Positions 12,097-20,596 of a DNA stretch of 64,000 bases are shown here, piece by piece. A model generated the notes under the pieces. That model saw only the letters and a program-made list of their open reading frames with translations, was not told the origin of the DNA and ran no database searches. The DNA is from Companilactobacillus heilongjiangensis (GTDB lineage Bacteria > Bacillota > Bacilli > Lactobacillales > Lactobacillaceae). Position numbers and translations under genes: made by a program. The first letter of the stretch is position 1, and every line of letters begins with the position of its first letter. The stretch lies in the NCBI RefSeq assembly GCF_000831645.3, contig NZ_CP012559.1, positions 1,984,001 to 2,048,000 of the forward strand. Direction: 5' to 3'.

Positions 12097-13227
12097 TTAT
12101 TCTACTCTCCAAATATTAGTTGTTAGGATATCATTTTTTAATTCTTCGACATCGTCTGAGAAAATTGAAATATAACCGACATCCCGGTCGGCTTGATCCT
12201 TAGCTTTAAATCCGGTGTAATAATTAAATTTCCACTGGGCCTTTTCCTGGAGTAAATCCAAACTCTGTGGCAAGTTACCTTCAATAATTTTCAAGGTAGC
12301 CGCGTTGACCATTGGAAAAATCTCGGGAATTGGCCAGTCACAAATAGCTCTGATATGTAATTCAAATTGCGAAATGCCAGTTGCCTCTGGATAAACATTA
12401 GCTGAATAATTGATTCCTGGAAAGATTCGTTTGACGTACAAGACCCCGGATTGAGATAGGATGAAACCTATGCCAAAAATTCCCACGTAGTTAATATTTT
12501 CAGCTACCATCAAGGCAACTCGTTGCATTTCTGCTTCTACATCTGGATCATTCTTCTTATAAATAAAAGAACTCATCAAATGCGTACCATCATAAATCTC
12601 TTTGATCATTGGAAAAGTATGGATCTTTTGGTCCTTACTCTTGCTGATCATGATTGAATACTCAGTCTTAGTCTCAATCCACGCTTCAAGAATGTAAGTT
12701 CCATCTTGGAGTAACTTCTGCACACGTTCAACATCGTTATCGTTATAAAGAATATGACGTTTCAAAATCGTTTGGTTCTTTTGAATCGGCTTTAAAATAC
12801 ATGGGAAACCAATTTCTTCGACCGCTCTTTTGATATCATCTACCGTTACGATTGAAAAAAATGGTGGCACATTAATATTTAAATCATTCAAGAAGGTTCT
12901 CTCGATATAACGATCTTGAGCAATTGTTAACAAGTCAGCACCTTGAGCAACGTTGAAACTCTTAGCCAATTCCTTTAACAAACTGCTGTCAAAATTCTCG
13001 TCCATATACAAAAGAAGGTCACTTCTATGGCCCAATTCACTTAGATTCTCGATGTTTTCCAACTGACCGACTAAAAAGCTGTCAGCAGCCTGTGTCGCAA
13101 TATCCTTCTCTTCATCGGTTAAAAGCATGGTTCTAAAGCCCATTCTCTTAGCTTCCAATTCAAAAATATATGTTTCACTACCGCCACCAATTATGCCTAA
13201 TGTCTTACCGGGCGCAATAAAAGTCAT
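12097..13227 (-). CDS. PurK-like ATP-grasp protein, divergent and probably not a normal PurK
   Basis: 376 aa, the size of 5-(carboxyamino)imidazole ribonucleotide synthase, with the PurK start (PGKTLGIIGGG) and ATP-grasp layout. Key PurK blocks are changed. The canonical GGGQLGRM reads GGGSETYIFE. The glycine-rich loop after FPCILK (normally RRGGYDGKGQ) reads PIQKNQTILK. The metal-binding region usually like VNEIAPRPHNSGH reads VKRIFPGINYSAN. SQFELHIRAIC is kept. No purE is adjacent. It sits between xpt and purB, so a purine link is likely, but I infer that normal carboxylation activity is lost or altered. Confidence 0.75.
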   Translation of the reverse strand: MTFIAPGKTLGIIGGGSETYIFELEAKRMGFRTMLLTDEEKDIATQAADSFLVGQLENIENLSELGHRSDLLLYMDENFDSSLLKELAKSFNVAQGADLLTIAQDRYIERTFLNDLNINVPPFFSIVTVDDIKRAVEEIGFPCILKPIQKNQTILKRHILYNDNDVERVQKLLQDGTYILEAWIETKTEYSIMISKSKDQKIHTFPMIKEIYDGTHLMSSFIYKKNDPDVEAEMQRVALMVAENINYVGIFGIGFILSQSGVLYVKRIFPGINYSANVYPEATGISQFELHIRAICDWPIPEIFPMVNAATLKIIEGNLPQSLDLLQEKAQWKFNYYTGFKAKDQADRDVGYISIFSDDVEELKNDILTTNIWRVE

Positions 13228-13246
13228 AATTCCACCTTCTTAATTA

Positions 13247-13858
<612 letters not shown>

Positions 13859-13882
13859 TTAGAGTCTATCATACTTTGATTT

Positions 13883-14530
13883 TCACTTGATACCTTCATC
13901 GTATTTTTTCAGATTATATTTTTGAATAACCCGAATAATTTTGTTTGTGTAACCAGGATCAGTCGCATATCCATCAGTTTGTAAAGCCACTGCCGCATCA
14001 ATATAATTCTTCGATTGGATAACTTGCCTGTACTGTTGCGAATTCCAGGTCGTACCATCAACTAGCAATTTTGTATGGTCTTTCATCGATTCACGAAAAT
14101 CCGAATAAACTCGAAAACGTCCATTGATAGTTATCCACTGACCATTGGTGTATTCTTTCGTCTGTAAAACTTTCGTATTGGAAGGGTCTTCACCCTTGAT
14201 ACCAAAGTAATTGTTGTACTGACTAGCAAGTGAACTAGTACCCCAGTCGCTCTCCAAAATTGCTTGAGCAATCGTGATACTAGGTAAAACTCCATATTGT
14301 CTACCCAATTCAACTGCATACGGCGATACTTTTTTGATGAATTGACTGTGGTCTTGTTGGACCATTTCAACCTTTGACTCACTCTGATACTGGACATATC
14401 TTCGATAGCCAAAGAAGCTGACGACAAACACTGCGACAATCGCTATTAAAATAATAGTTGTCCGATTATTCTTGTTACTTTTGCGCCGATAGTTAGTTCG
14501 ACGTGATTTGTATCTCCTCTTTTGTGGCAA
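13883..14530 (-). CDS. membrane-anchored glucosaminidase (GH73, LytG-like)
   Basis: 215 aa. A very basic N-terminus (KRRYKSRRTNYRRKSNK) leads to one membrane segment (about residues 24-40), after which the protein lies outside. The GH73 domain spans about 70-212, with catalytic Glu93 in AILESDWGTSSLASQYNNYF. Such enzymes cut peptidoglycan glycan chains between GlcNAc and MurNAc. The domain is of minimal size with no added wall-binding repeats. Repeat E3 begins 30 bp upstream of the start, so the mRNA may run through it. Family assignment is firm; the exact bond cut is inferred. Confidence 0.88.
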   Translation of the reverse strand: MPQKRRYKSRRTNYRRKSNKNNRTTIILIAIVAVFVVSFFGYRRYVQYQSESKVEMVQQDHSQFIKKVSPYAVELGRQYGVLPSITIAQAILESDWGTSSLASQYNNYFGIKGEDPSNTKVLQTKEYTNGQWITINGRFRVYSDFRESMKDHTKLLVDGTTWNSQQYRQVIQSKNYIDAAVALQTDGYATDPGYTNKIIRVIQKYNLKKYDEGIK

Positions 14531-14560
14531 TTGATCTATCCTTTGTAAGTTTAATCTGCC

Positions 14561-14745
14561 TGCCGTCTCCAGAGCAGAGAAGTATTTCGCCTGCTGTGCG
14601 GAACGATTCGAGCCATAGTTCGGTCTCGAACCTCGGTTTGAAGCCTTGCAAGTTCAGCAAGTCTCCAAACTCGCCCGGTGGTGTAACGGCCAAAGCCGTA
14701 ACGCCACTTCCACTGCTGGTGAATACTTCTCTGCTCTTCCGACTA
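14561..14745 (-). repeat. cloverleaf intergenic repeat E3
   Basis: Full copy of the 'GAAGAG' flavour. Closing stem AGAGCAGAGAAGTATT / AATACTTCTCTGCTCT is 16 bp perfect; P2 is GGCGTTACGGC / GCCGTTACACC. The junction pair is C:G. Its TGCCG end faces the glucosaminidase start 30 bp away. It forms an inverted pair with E4. Confidence 0.92.
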
Positions 14746-14853
14746 ATTTAACTGATATATAAATAGTTTAATGAATTAAAACAAAATCATTATCTGACTT
14801 TTCAAACCTCAATAATAATTTGAAACAGAAACTACCAAAACATAGCACATAAA

Positions 14854-15005
14854 TTAGTTGGAGGGGATAAGAACATTTACACCACCAGGCGTGTTTGGCG
14901 ACTTAACGCTTTTGGGTAAGCCTTCAAACCGAAGTTCGAGACCGTTTCTTGGCTCGGACTGGTCCGCATAGCAGGTAAACATTCTTATCCCCGTAAATGA
15001 AACGG
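14854..15005 (+). repeat. cloverleaf intergenic repeat E4, lacking most of hairpin P2
   Basis: Shortened copy. The closing stem GGGGATAAGAACATTTAC / GTAAACATTCTTATCCCC is kept with two mismatches, and P3 and P4 are present. The 5' half of P2 is missing, leaving only ACACCACCAGGCG. The far end is also eroded (CCCCGTAAATGAAACGG). It lies downstream of the MFS gene and pairs with E3. Confidence 0.85.
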
Positions 15006-15092
15006 AAAACCTTTAGTTAATAAAACTAATTATAGCCGATATACTTGAAGTTTTTGTGATTTAAAACGGAATTTTAACAATTGCTAAAAGTT

Positions 15093-16292
15093 TCAACTAC
15101 TGTGTTTCAATTGCCGTTGTTTTGAGTAATACAGCCACGTTCCTAAAGCTATCAGCTCCAAAAATGCAGAGAAAAGGAAAATACTTTTATAGCCAAAGCC
15201 GATTGCAATCCATGCAGCAATCATTGGTCCCAAAACATTGCCAAACGACTGTGCCGATTGATTATAACTGAAAACTCGTCCAAAAATTGACTTCGGTACG
15301 TTTTGTACAGTTAAAACTTGTATCGACGGAATTAACGCCGCATCAGAAATTCCCAAAATGAATCTTAAAATTATCAGTTGCCAAATATTTTGCACCAAAC
15401 TAGTCAACGCTAAACATATAATTGCGGAAATAAGAAATATTATCATGCTTCGTAAGGCACCAAGCCGATCGATCAAAACTCCAATGACCCCTGCCATCAA
15501 AATTGTAGCGAATCCGGGAGCTGCAGAAACTACCCCGGTCATTATTACCACGTTTTGCCCACTAGAGTTCAATTCTCGGACAAGTAAACTGAGCATCGGT
15601 GTAATTGCATTGGTTGTCGCTTGAACGGCTAAGAGCGACCCAAACAAGGCAATAAAGAATGGCCAACCGATTTTCTTCATCAAAGGAAGAGCTGGTTGGA
15701 GTTCATTTTTCGAAATCGGTGTAAATTCTTCCTTAACGCCAATCCAAGTAGTTAGAAAAACAATGGCCATCAAAAAGCTAGTCACAAAGAAAGCCCCCCG
15801 ATAACCAAACCAAGTGGCCAAAAAGCCTCCAACCAACGGGCCCAACAGCGTTCCAGTAATACTGCCAGTCACTAATTTGCTCATTACCCGACCCTGAATT
15901 TTCTTAGGCGCAGAAACTGACATCAAGGCATTAGCATTGTTGATATAACCAGAAAAGGCTCCTTGAAGGACTCGAAAAAATAATAGAAACCAGACATTTG
16001 GCGAAAAGCCAATCATCAGAATAGTCAGCGTCATGACACCTGAAGCTCGCAAACACATCAGTTTACGCCCTTTTAAATCAGCTAAGCGTCCCCAAAAAGG
16101 CGAAACGATTGCTTTACTCAAATATGTTAATGAAAAAGCAGCTGCCCCCAGTAAATTCAATTCAGCTTTATTGAAATGACCCAAAGTATCAATAAATAAC
16201 ACGATAAAAGGTAACGTCATCGCATTGCCCATATCGGTGATCAAACTACCAAACCATAAAATTCTAAAATTATTGCGCCAATTTGCTTGCAT
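15093..16292 (-). CDS. MFS efflux transporter, drug:H+ antiporter type
   Basis: 399 aa with 12 predicted membrane segments, typical of the DHA1 group. Motif A between segments 2 and 3 reads GRLADLKGRKLM, and the motif C-like GTLLGPLVGGFLATWFG is in segment 5. These support proton-driven export of small hydrophobic molecules; the substrate cannot be told. It stands alone between two cloverleaf repeats (E4 and E5). No local regulator gene is seen. Confidence 0.85.
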   Translation of the reverse strand: MQANWRNNFRILWFGSLITDMGNAMTLPFIVLFIDTLGHFNKAELNLLGAAAFSLTYLSKAIVSPFWGRLADLKGRKLMCLRASGVMTLTILMIGFSPNVWFLLFFRVLQGAFSGYINNANALMSVSAPKKIQGRVMSKLVTGSITGTLLGPLVGGFLATWFGYRGAFFVTSFLMAIVFLTTWIGVKEEFTPISKNELQPALPLMKKIGWPFFIALFGSLLAVQATTNAITPMLSLLVRELNSSGQNVVIMTGVVSAAPGFATILMAGVIGVLIDRLGALRSMIIFLISAIICLALTSLVQNIWQLIILRFILGISDAALIPSIQVLTVQNVPKSIFGRVFSYNQSAQSFGNVLGPMIAAWIAIGFGYKSIFLFSAFLELIALGTWLYYSKQRQLKHSS

Positions 16293-16424
16293 AGCGTAAC
16301 TCCTGAAATTATTTAAATACCCGGGCTCTTCCGATTAGTTAATCAGTAATAACTGAATATAAAGGGATTAAAGTCTGTTTATATTCAAACCATTTTAGAC
16401 ATCAAAACATAATTAGTAATAAAC

Positions 16425-16604
16425 GAGTTGGAAGAGCTGAGAGCATTCATCAGCAGCGAAAGTGGCGTTATTGCTTTAGCAATTACACCACCGGGCGTGT
16501 TGGAGACTTGCCGGTTTTGCAAGGCTTCAACCGAGGTTCGAGACCGCACTTCGGCTCGAACCGTACCGCGCAGCAGATGAATGCTCTCAGCTCTGGAAAC
16601 GGCC
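16425..16604 (+). repeat. cloverleaf intergenic repeat E5
   Basis: Full copy, unpaired. Closing stem GAGCTGAGAGCATTCATC / GATGAATGCTCTCAGCTC is 18 bp perfect; P2 is GGCGTTATTGC / GCAATTACACC. The junction pair is C:G. It lies between the MFS gene and the cspA terminator. Confidence 0.92.
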
Positions 16605-16670
16605 ACAATATAAACAATAGACCAACAAAGTAAATTTCTTGTAAAGTTTATGTAAATTCGAAAAAAGTGC

Positions 16671-16704
16671 AAAAAAAAAAGCTAACTCTGCGAGTTAGCT
16701 TTTA
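16671..16704 (-). terminator. cspA terminator
   Basis: AGCTAACTC (16680-16688) pairs with GAGTTAGCT (16692-16700), followed on the minus strand by a run of about ten T. Confidence 0.88.
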
Positions 16705-16723
16705 TCAAACTTATTTTTTATAA

Positions 16724-16924
16724 TTAAGCTTTGTTAACGTTTGAAGCTTGTGGGCCACGATCTGAATCTTCGATATCAAATGTAACTGCTTGGCCTTCTT
16801 CAAGAGTCTTGTAACCGTCGCCTTGGATAGCTGAGAAATGTACGAATACATCACTACCATCTTCGCGAGTAATAAAACCATAACCTTTTTCTGCGTTAAA
16901 CCATTTAACTGTTCCGTTTTCCAT
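16724..16924 (-). CDS. cspA: cold-shock protein, CspA family
   Basis: 66 aa, the usual CSD size. RNP1 (KGYGFI, residues 13-18) and RNP2 (VFVHF, 26-30) are intact, so it should bind single-stranded RNA as a chaperone. AGGAG precedes the ATG. A TTGAAA-17-TAATAT promoter gives a 5'-UTR of about 118 nt, long as in cold-regulated csp genes. The gene is monocistronic, with its own terminator. Confidence 0.96.
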   Translation of the reverse strand: MENGTVKWFNAEKGYGFITREDGSDVFVHFSAIQGDGYKTLEEGQAVTFDIEDSDRGPQASNVNKA

Positions 16925-17000
16925 GAACTTTTCCTCCTGATAAGAAAATATTTTTTGTGCATTATTTCGTGGTACATCATGGAAGAAAGTCTAAAATACG

Positions 17001-17077
17001 AAACATTCAAACCATTCGAACCATTCACCATTCAAAAATACAACTACTATATTAACATGCTTGATCAATTATTTCAA
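17001..17077 (-). promoter_or_regulatory. cspA promoter and repeat-bearing 5'-UTR
   Basis: On the minus strand TTGAAA (17072-17077), a 17-bp spacer and TAATAT (17049-17054) form a good sigma-A promoter. The leader then contains four copies of GAATG(GT), read as CATTC on the plus strand at 17004-17034. Leader length and repeats suggest post-transcriptional control. Confidence 0.7.
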
Positions 17078-17109
17078 TCCGCTAAGCGTAAAGTTTCTTT
17101 TACAAATAC

Positions 17110-18018
17110 TTAAATTTCAACATCTCTTAAATGTGGAATCGAATTCTGAGCACCTTGCGTTTGAACCGTAATGGAAGATGCTTTACTAGCAAATTTCATT
17201 GCTTCTTCGATATTATCTAAATCTTGATTTAGCTTTGAAGCTAAATAACCGATAAATGTATCACCAGCGGCTGTCGTATCAACCGTGTTAACTTTGTAAG
17301 CATTAACAAAGCCATTTTTTCCATTCACTGAATAGAAAGCTCCATTAGCACCAACTGTTATTATAACATTTTTTACGCCCATGGTGTGCATTTTGTTTGC
17401 AGCTTCCACCATTGAAGGTTGATCTGTAACCTTAACTCCAGTAATTGCTTCAGCTTCTGTTTCGTTAGGAACGATAATATCGGTTAGCTTCAACAGTTCA
17501 TCCGGAATATAAGTCTTGGCTGGAGCTGGATTTAAAATAGTTAAGACATTGTTCTCTTTAGCAATTCTAAATGCTTCAGTTGATGCTTCAAGTGGTGTTT
17601 CAAATTCAGTAATCAAACAGTCGGCATCAGCAATCGCATCTTTAGCGTTTCTGATATCTTCAGTTGTGATAGTTTGATTAGCACCACCATAAATTAAAAT
17701 ACTGTTTTGACCATTATCATCAAGTAAAATATAGGCTTGACCAGTACCAGCCTTGTCATCTTGTGTAACGTGATCAATGTTCAAACCGTCAAATTTGAAA
17801 GTATCCAACATAAAGTCGGCTGAACGATCTTGACCAATTTTTGCGATGAAAGAAGTTTCTGCACCAGCACGAACGGCTGCGATTGCTTGATTGGCACCCT
17901 TACCACCACCAGCAGTTGAGCGGTCATGCATTGCCATAGTTTCACCTGGTAAAGGTAAACGAGCAATATTTAAAATAATATCTACATTGATTGAACCTAG
18001 TACGACAATTTTTTTCAT
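17110..18018 (-). CDS. rbsK: ribokinase
   Basis: 302 aa, PfkB family. It phosphorylates D-ribose to ribose 5-phosphate. The N-terminal signature GSINVDIILNIARLPLPGET and the GGGKGANQA box are present. The anion-hole/catalytic motif reads AAGDTF with base Asp253 (usually GAGDTF; G to A at the first position is common in the family). It is 12 nt after rbsD. No ribose transporter gene or rbsR is in the window. Confidence 0.95.
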   Translation of the reverse strand: MKKIVVLGSINVDIILNIARLPLPGETMAMHDRSTAGGGKGANQAIAAVRAGAETSFIAKIGQDRSADFMLDTFKFDGLNIDHVTQDDKAGTGQAYILLDDNGQNSILIYGGANQTITTEDIRNAKDAIADADCLITEFETPLEASTEAFRIAKENNVLTILNPAPAKTYIPDELLKLTDIIVPNETEAEAITGVKVTDQPSMVEAANKMHTMGVKNVIITVGANGAFYSVNGKNGFVNAYKVNTVDTTAAGDTFIGYLASKLNQDLDNIEEAMKFASKASSITVQTQGAQNSIPHLRDVEI

Positions 18019-18030
18019 ATTAAAGCTCCT

Positions 18031-18426
18031 CTAAAAGACAACTCCACTTTCAAGTAAAATATTTGAATATGGTGTCTCCTCACCTGTTCTAATGAATGCT
18101 TTAGTATCACTCAAATCTTTTTTCATTTCTTCATGGGGAATAAATTCAATTGGTGTATCGCCAACTAATTTCTTAACAGCAGCCAATTGTTCAGGGTTTT
18201 GGACCTTAATTTCCTCGGCTAAGTAAACCTTTTGAACTTCTAATTCACTCAAAACATTATCCAAAACTTGAATAAAGCTTGGCAAACCTGCTTCAACAGC
18301 TAAGTCAATTTTTTCGGTATCATCAGGAACAGGCATCCCAGCATCGCCAATTCCGATTGTATCGAAGTGTCCCATTTGGGCTATAACCCGTGATATATTT
18401 GAGTTAATAACTCTCGTTTTTTTCAT
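18031..18426 (-). CDS. rbsD: D-ribose pyranase
   Basis: 131 aa from the ATG at 18426, chosen because AAGGTGAG precedes it and the protein then starts [20 protein letters not shown] as RbsD does. It interconverts pyranose and furanose ribose to feed RbsK. The catalytic His is the H of MGH near residue 20. First gene of rbsDK. A catabolite-type operator overlaps the leader. Confidence 0.95.
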   Translation of the reverse strand: MKKTRVINSNISRVIAQMGHFDTIGIGDAGMPVPDDTEKIDLAVEAGLPSFIQVLDNVLSELEVQKVYLAEEIKVQNPEQLAAVKKLVGDTPIEFIPHEEMKKDLSDTKAFIRTGEETPYSNILLESGVVF

Positions 18427-18443
18427 GAAATTCTCACCTTTTC

Positions 18444-18487
18444 CGTAATCGTTTGCATCAATAATACTACCATGCACAATTATATCA
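18444..18487 (-). promoter_or_regulatory. rbsDK extended -10 promoter and cre/RbsR-like operator
   Basis: On the minus strand TG-A-TATAAT (hexamer at 18479-18484) is an extended -10. Downstream, ATGCAAACGATTACG (18444-18458) fits the cre consensus WTGNAANCGNWNNCW at 14 of 15 positions. At about +14 to +28 it could block elongation, under CcpA or a LacI-family RbsR whose sites look alike. Confidence 0.65.
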
Positions 18488-18594
18488 GTATATATTTTAG
18501 CAATTTCATAATACTAGTAGCAAGTACATATTTTCATTGATTGCGCGGCAACTTAATTATATCCTTAAACAAAGATACATAGTTTTTACTTTTT

Positions 18595-18776
18595 TGCCGC
18601 CGGATGGTGCCAGAGATTTTCACCCGCTATGAGGACCAGGTCGAGCCAAGGTCTCGCCCCTCGATTTGAAGCCTTGCACAAACCGCAAGTCTCCAAAGTC
18701 GCCCTGTGGAGTAAGGACTAAAGTCCTAACTCCACCTTCATAGCAGGCAAAAAATCACTAGGCAACCTACGACTAA
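18595..18776 (-). repeat. cloverleaf intergenic repeat E6
   Basis: Full copy. The closing stem is imperfect (TGCC..GATTTT with AAAATC..GGCA). P2 is near perfect (GGAGTTAGGAC / GTCCTTACTCC). Junction pair A:T. The TGCCG end faces the rbsD promoter. Forms an inverted pair with E7. Confidence 0.88.
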
Positions 18777-18933
18777 TTTACGATTTCAAATAAATTAAAT
18801 GAACTACATCACTAAATCTTTATTGAGATACCCAAAGGTTGACTGTTAATAGACTATTTTACTGAAAGTTTAAGAATACAATTTATTTAATCAAAACATT
18901 CATAAATTGTTTATACTAATTTAGAAAGCAAAT

Positions 18934-19116
18934 TAGTCGGAAGAGATGAGAATATTAACCCGCTGTGGGTGTGGTGTAAGAGCTTTAGCTCTTACACCAC
19001 CGGGCGAGTTTGGAGCCTTACCGTTTTTTGGTAAGGCTTCAAATCGAGGTTCGAGACCGCCTTTTGGCTCGATCCGGTCCGCATAGCGAGTTAATATTCT
19101 CATCTCTGGAGACGGT
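18934..19116 (+). repeat. cloverleaf intergenic repeat E7, in the leader of the DUF6056-like gene
   Basis: Full copy. Closing stem AGAGATGAGAATATTAAC / GTTAATATTCTCATCTCT is 18 bp perfect; P2 GGTGTAAGAGC / GCTCTTACACC is perfect. Junction pair C:G. It ends 31 bp before the ATG of the next gene, too close for a promoter between them, so it probably lies in that gene's 5'-UTR. Confidence 0.93.
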
Positions 19117-19147
19117 CAACTTTTCAATACCTAAAAGAGGACAAAAA

Positions 19148-20551
19148 ATGACACGTACAGCAAAACTTAGTTTTTATTTCATTATATTTATCATCTTCGG
19201 CTTAGTTGGCATGTGGATGCCACTGTTAGGTGATGACCTGCATTGGGGAACTTACTTTGGTAGTAACTACTTCCCTCAAGGCATCTTCCTAAAATATGAC
19301 GGCCGCTACCTTGGTGATTTGCTTGTTATTACGATGACCAAATTCAAGCCAATTGCCTTTCTTGGTTACGGAACTTTTATGACAACAATTGTCTATTTGA
19401 TCCAACGAATTCGTGAACAGATCAAAGCTCCCAAGTCGATTGGTTTGGTCTCCGCATCCCTAGCAACCATTTTCATCCTATTGACTCCCAACACTATCTT
19501 TAAACAAATTTTAGGTTGGCACGCTGGATTTGCTAACTATGTTCCTTCATTAGTATTTCCATTGTTCATGCTTTATTTAGTTTTAAAAAATTATGACAAT
19601 AAAAATATTCACTATTATCGCACTAGTACTTACCTGATATTCTTTGCGGCTATCTTTGCTCAATTCTTTGCGGAACATGTAACAATTTTGAATGTCTTTA
19701 ACAGCATTCTCGTTTGGTTATTCTTAAGAAAACACTTTGGCAATGAATTTAAGAAAGTTCTGAACTTCATTTTAGTTGGTAATTTCATCGGTGCTTTCCT
19801 AATGTTTATCAACGGTGCCTACATAAAAATCCTATTTGGAACTGACTCATATCGCTCACTTAAAGGATCAAGTAATTCCGACACCATGATTCACTACATG
19901 CTCACACAATTTTCAACGAAACACTTAATCATGTTGATTGTTGCCATTCTGATTTTTACCGTGGCAGTAGTCTTCTACACATTGCGTGTTAGAAATACTA
20001 AGCAAAAAATTGCTAATTTTTCACTATTATTATCAAGCTTCGTTGTTGTTGCTCCATTCATCGTCGTTTCACCATTCGGTTCTAGATGTATGTTTGCAAC
20101 CTACATGTTCTTTGCTACCATCTTCATAATTAACTTCGATATGCTATTAGATGGTTACGAAAAGTTTATCCTACCAGTCTTCATGGTTATCGCCATTGGC
20201 CTCGGTATCAAGACTGATGCAATGTCACATAATTATGGCAATACTTTTAAAATGCAAGTTCAATATTCAATGTATCAAAATAATGTTCAACGTAATTCAC
20301 AATATTTCCTACAATATAAAGATACTAATCATATCTGGCTGACTGCTCAAATTCAAAACGATGCTAACTTCTCGGAACTTTACGTTAAGAACAAGGATCG
20401 TAACATGGTCCCAATCAACTATTACGACTGGACTGATGCTGAAAGAAAACTCAAGGGTAAGAAATTCAAAACTCATGATGACTACATGAGAGCCTTTGAC
20501 CAACAAATTCTTAAAAAAGTTAAACTGATTCAAGCTAAGGAAAATAAGTAA
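19148..20551 (+). CDS. polytopic membrane protein, DUF6056-like
   Basis: 467 aa from the ATG at 19148, with AGAGG upstream; the longer frame to 19010 only reads into repeat E7. About 11 membrane segments, beginning with one at residues 8-27 and then the GDDLHWGTYFG motif, which resembles the acidic extracellular motif of GT-C-type glycosyltransferases and DUF6056 proteins. The C-terminal ~80 residues are soluble and probably outside. The likely role is transfer of sugar to a surface polymer, but this is inferred from fold only. It stands alone, between E7 and a terminator. Confidence 0.7.
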   Translation: MTRTAKLSFYFIIFIIFGLVGMWMPLLGDDLHWGTYFGSNYFPQGIFLKYDGRYLGDLLVITMTKFKPIAFLGYGTFMTTIVYLIQRIREQIKAPKSIGLVSASLATIFILLTPNTIFKQILGWHAGFANYVPSLVFPLFMLYLVLKNYDNKNIHYYRTSTYLIFFAAIFAQFFAEHVTILNVFNSILVWLFLRKHFGNEFKKVLNFILVGNFIGAFLMFINGAYIKILFGTDSYRSLKGSSNSDTMIHYMLTQFSTKHLIMLIVAILIFTVAVVFYTLRVRNTKQKIANFSLLLSSFVVVAPFIVVSPFGSRCMFATYMFFATIFIINFDMLLDGYEKFILPVFMVIAIGLGIKTDAMSHNYGNTFKMQVQYSMYQNNVQRNSQYFLQYKDTNHIWLTAQIQNDANFSELYVKNKDRNMVPINYYDWTDAERKLKGKKFKTHDDYMRAFDQQILKKVKLIQAKENK

Positions 20552-20555
20552 ATTA

Positions 20556-20596
20556 AAAAGTTCTAATTGGGATTTCTCCTAATTAGAACTTTTTTT
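20556..20596 (+). terminator. shared terminator overlapping the end of ydbT
   Basis: AGTTCTAATT pairs with AATTAGAACT, followed by TTTTTT on the plus strand. The 3' arm covers the last codons and stop of the convergent ydbT gene (stop at 20579-20581). Confidence 0.8.

Noticed and set aside
18934-19147. 46-codon N-terminal extension of the DUF6056-like protein
   Set aside because: It is translated repeat E7; AGAGG and a membrane-segment start at 19148 are the better start.
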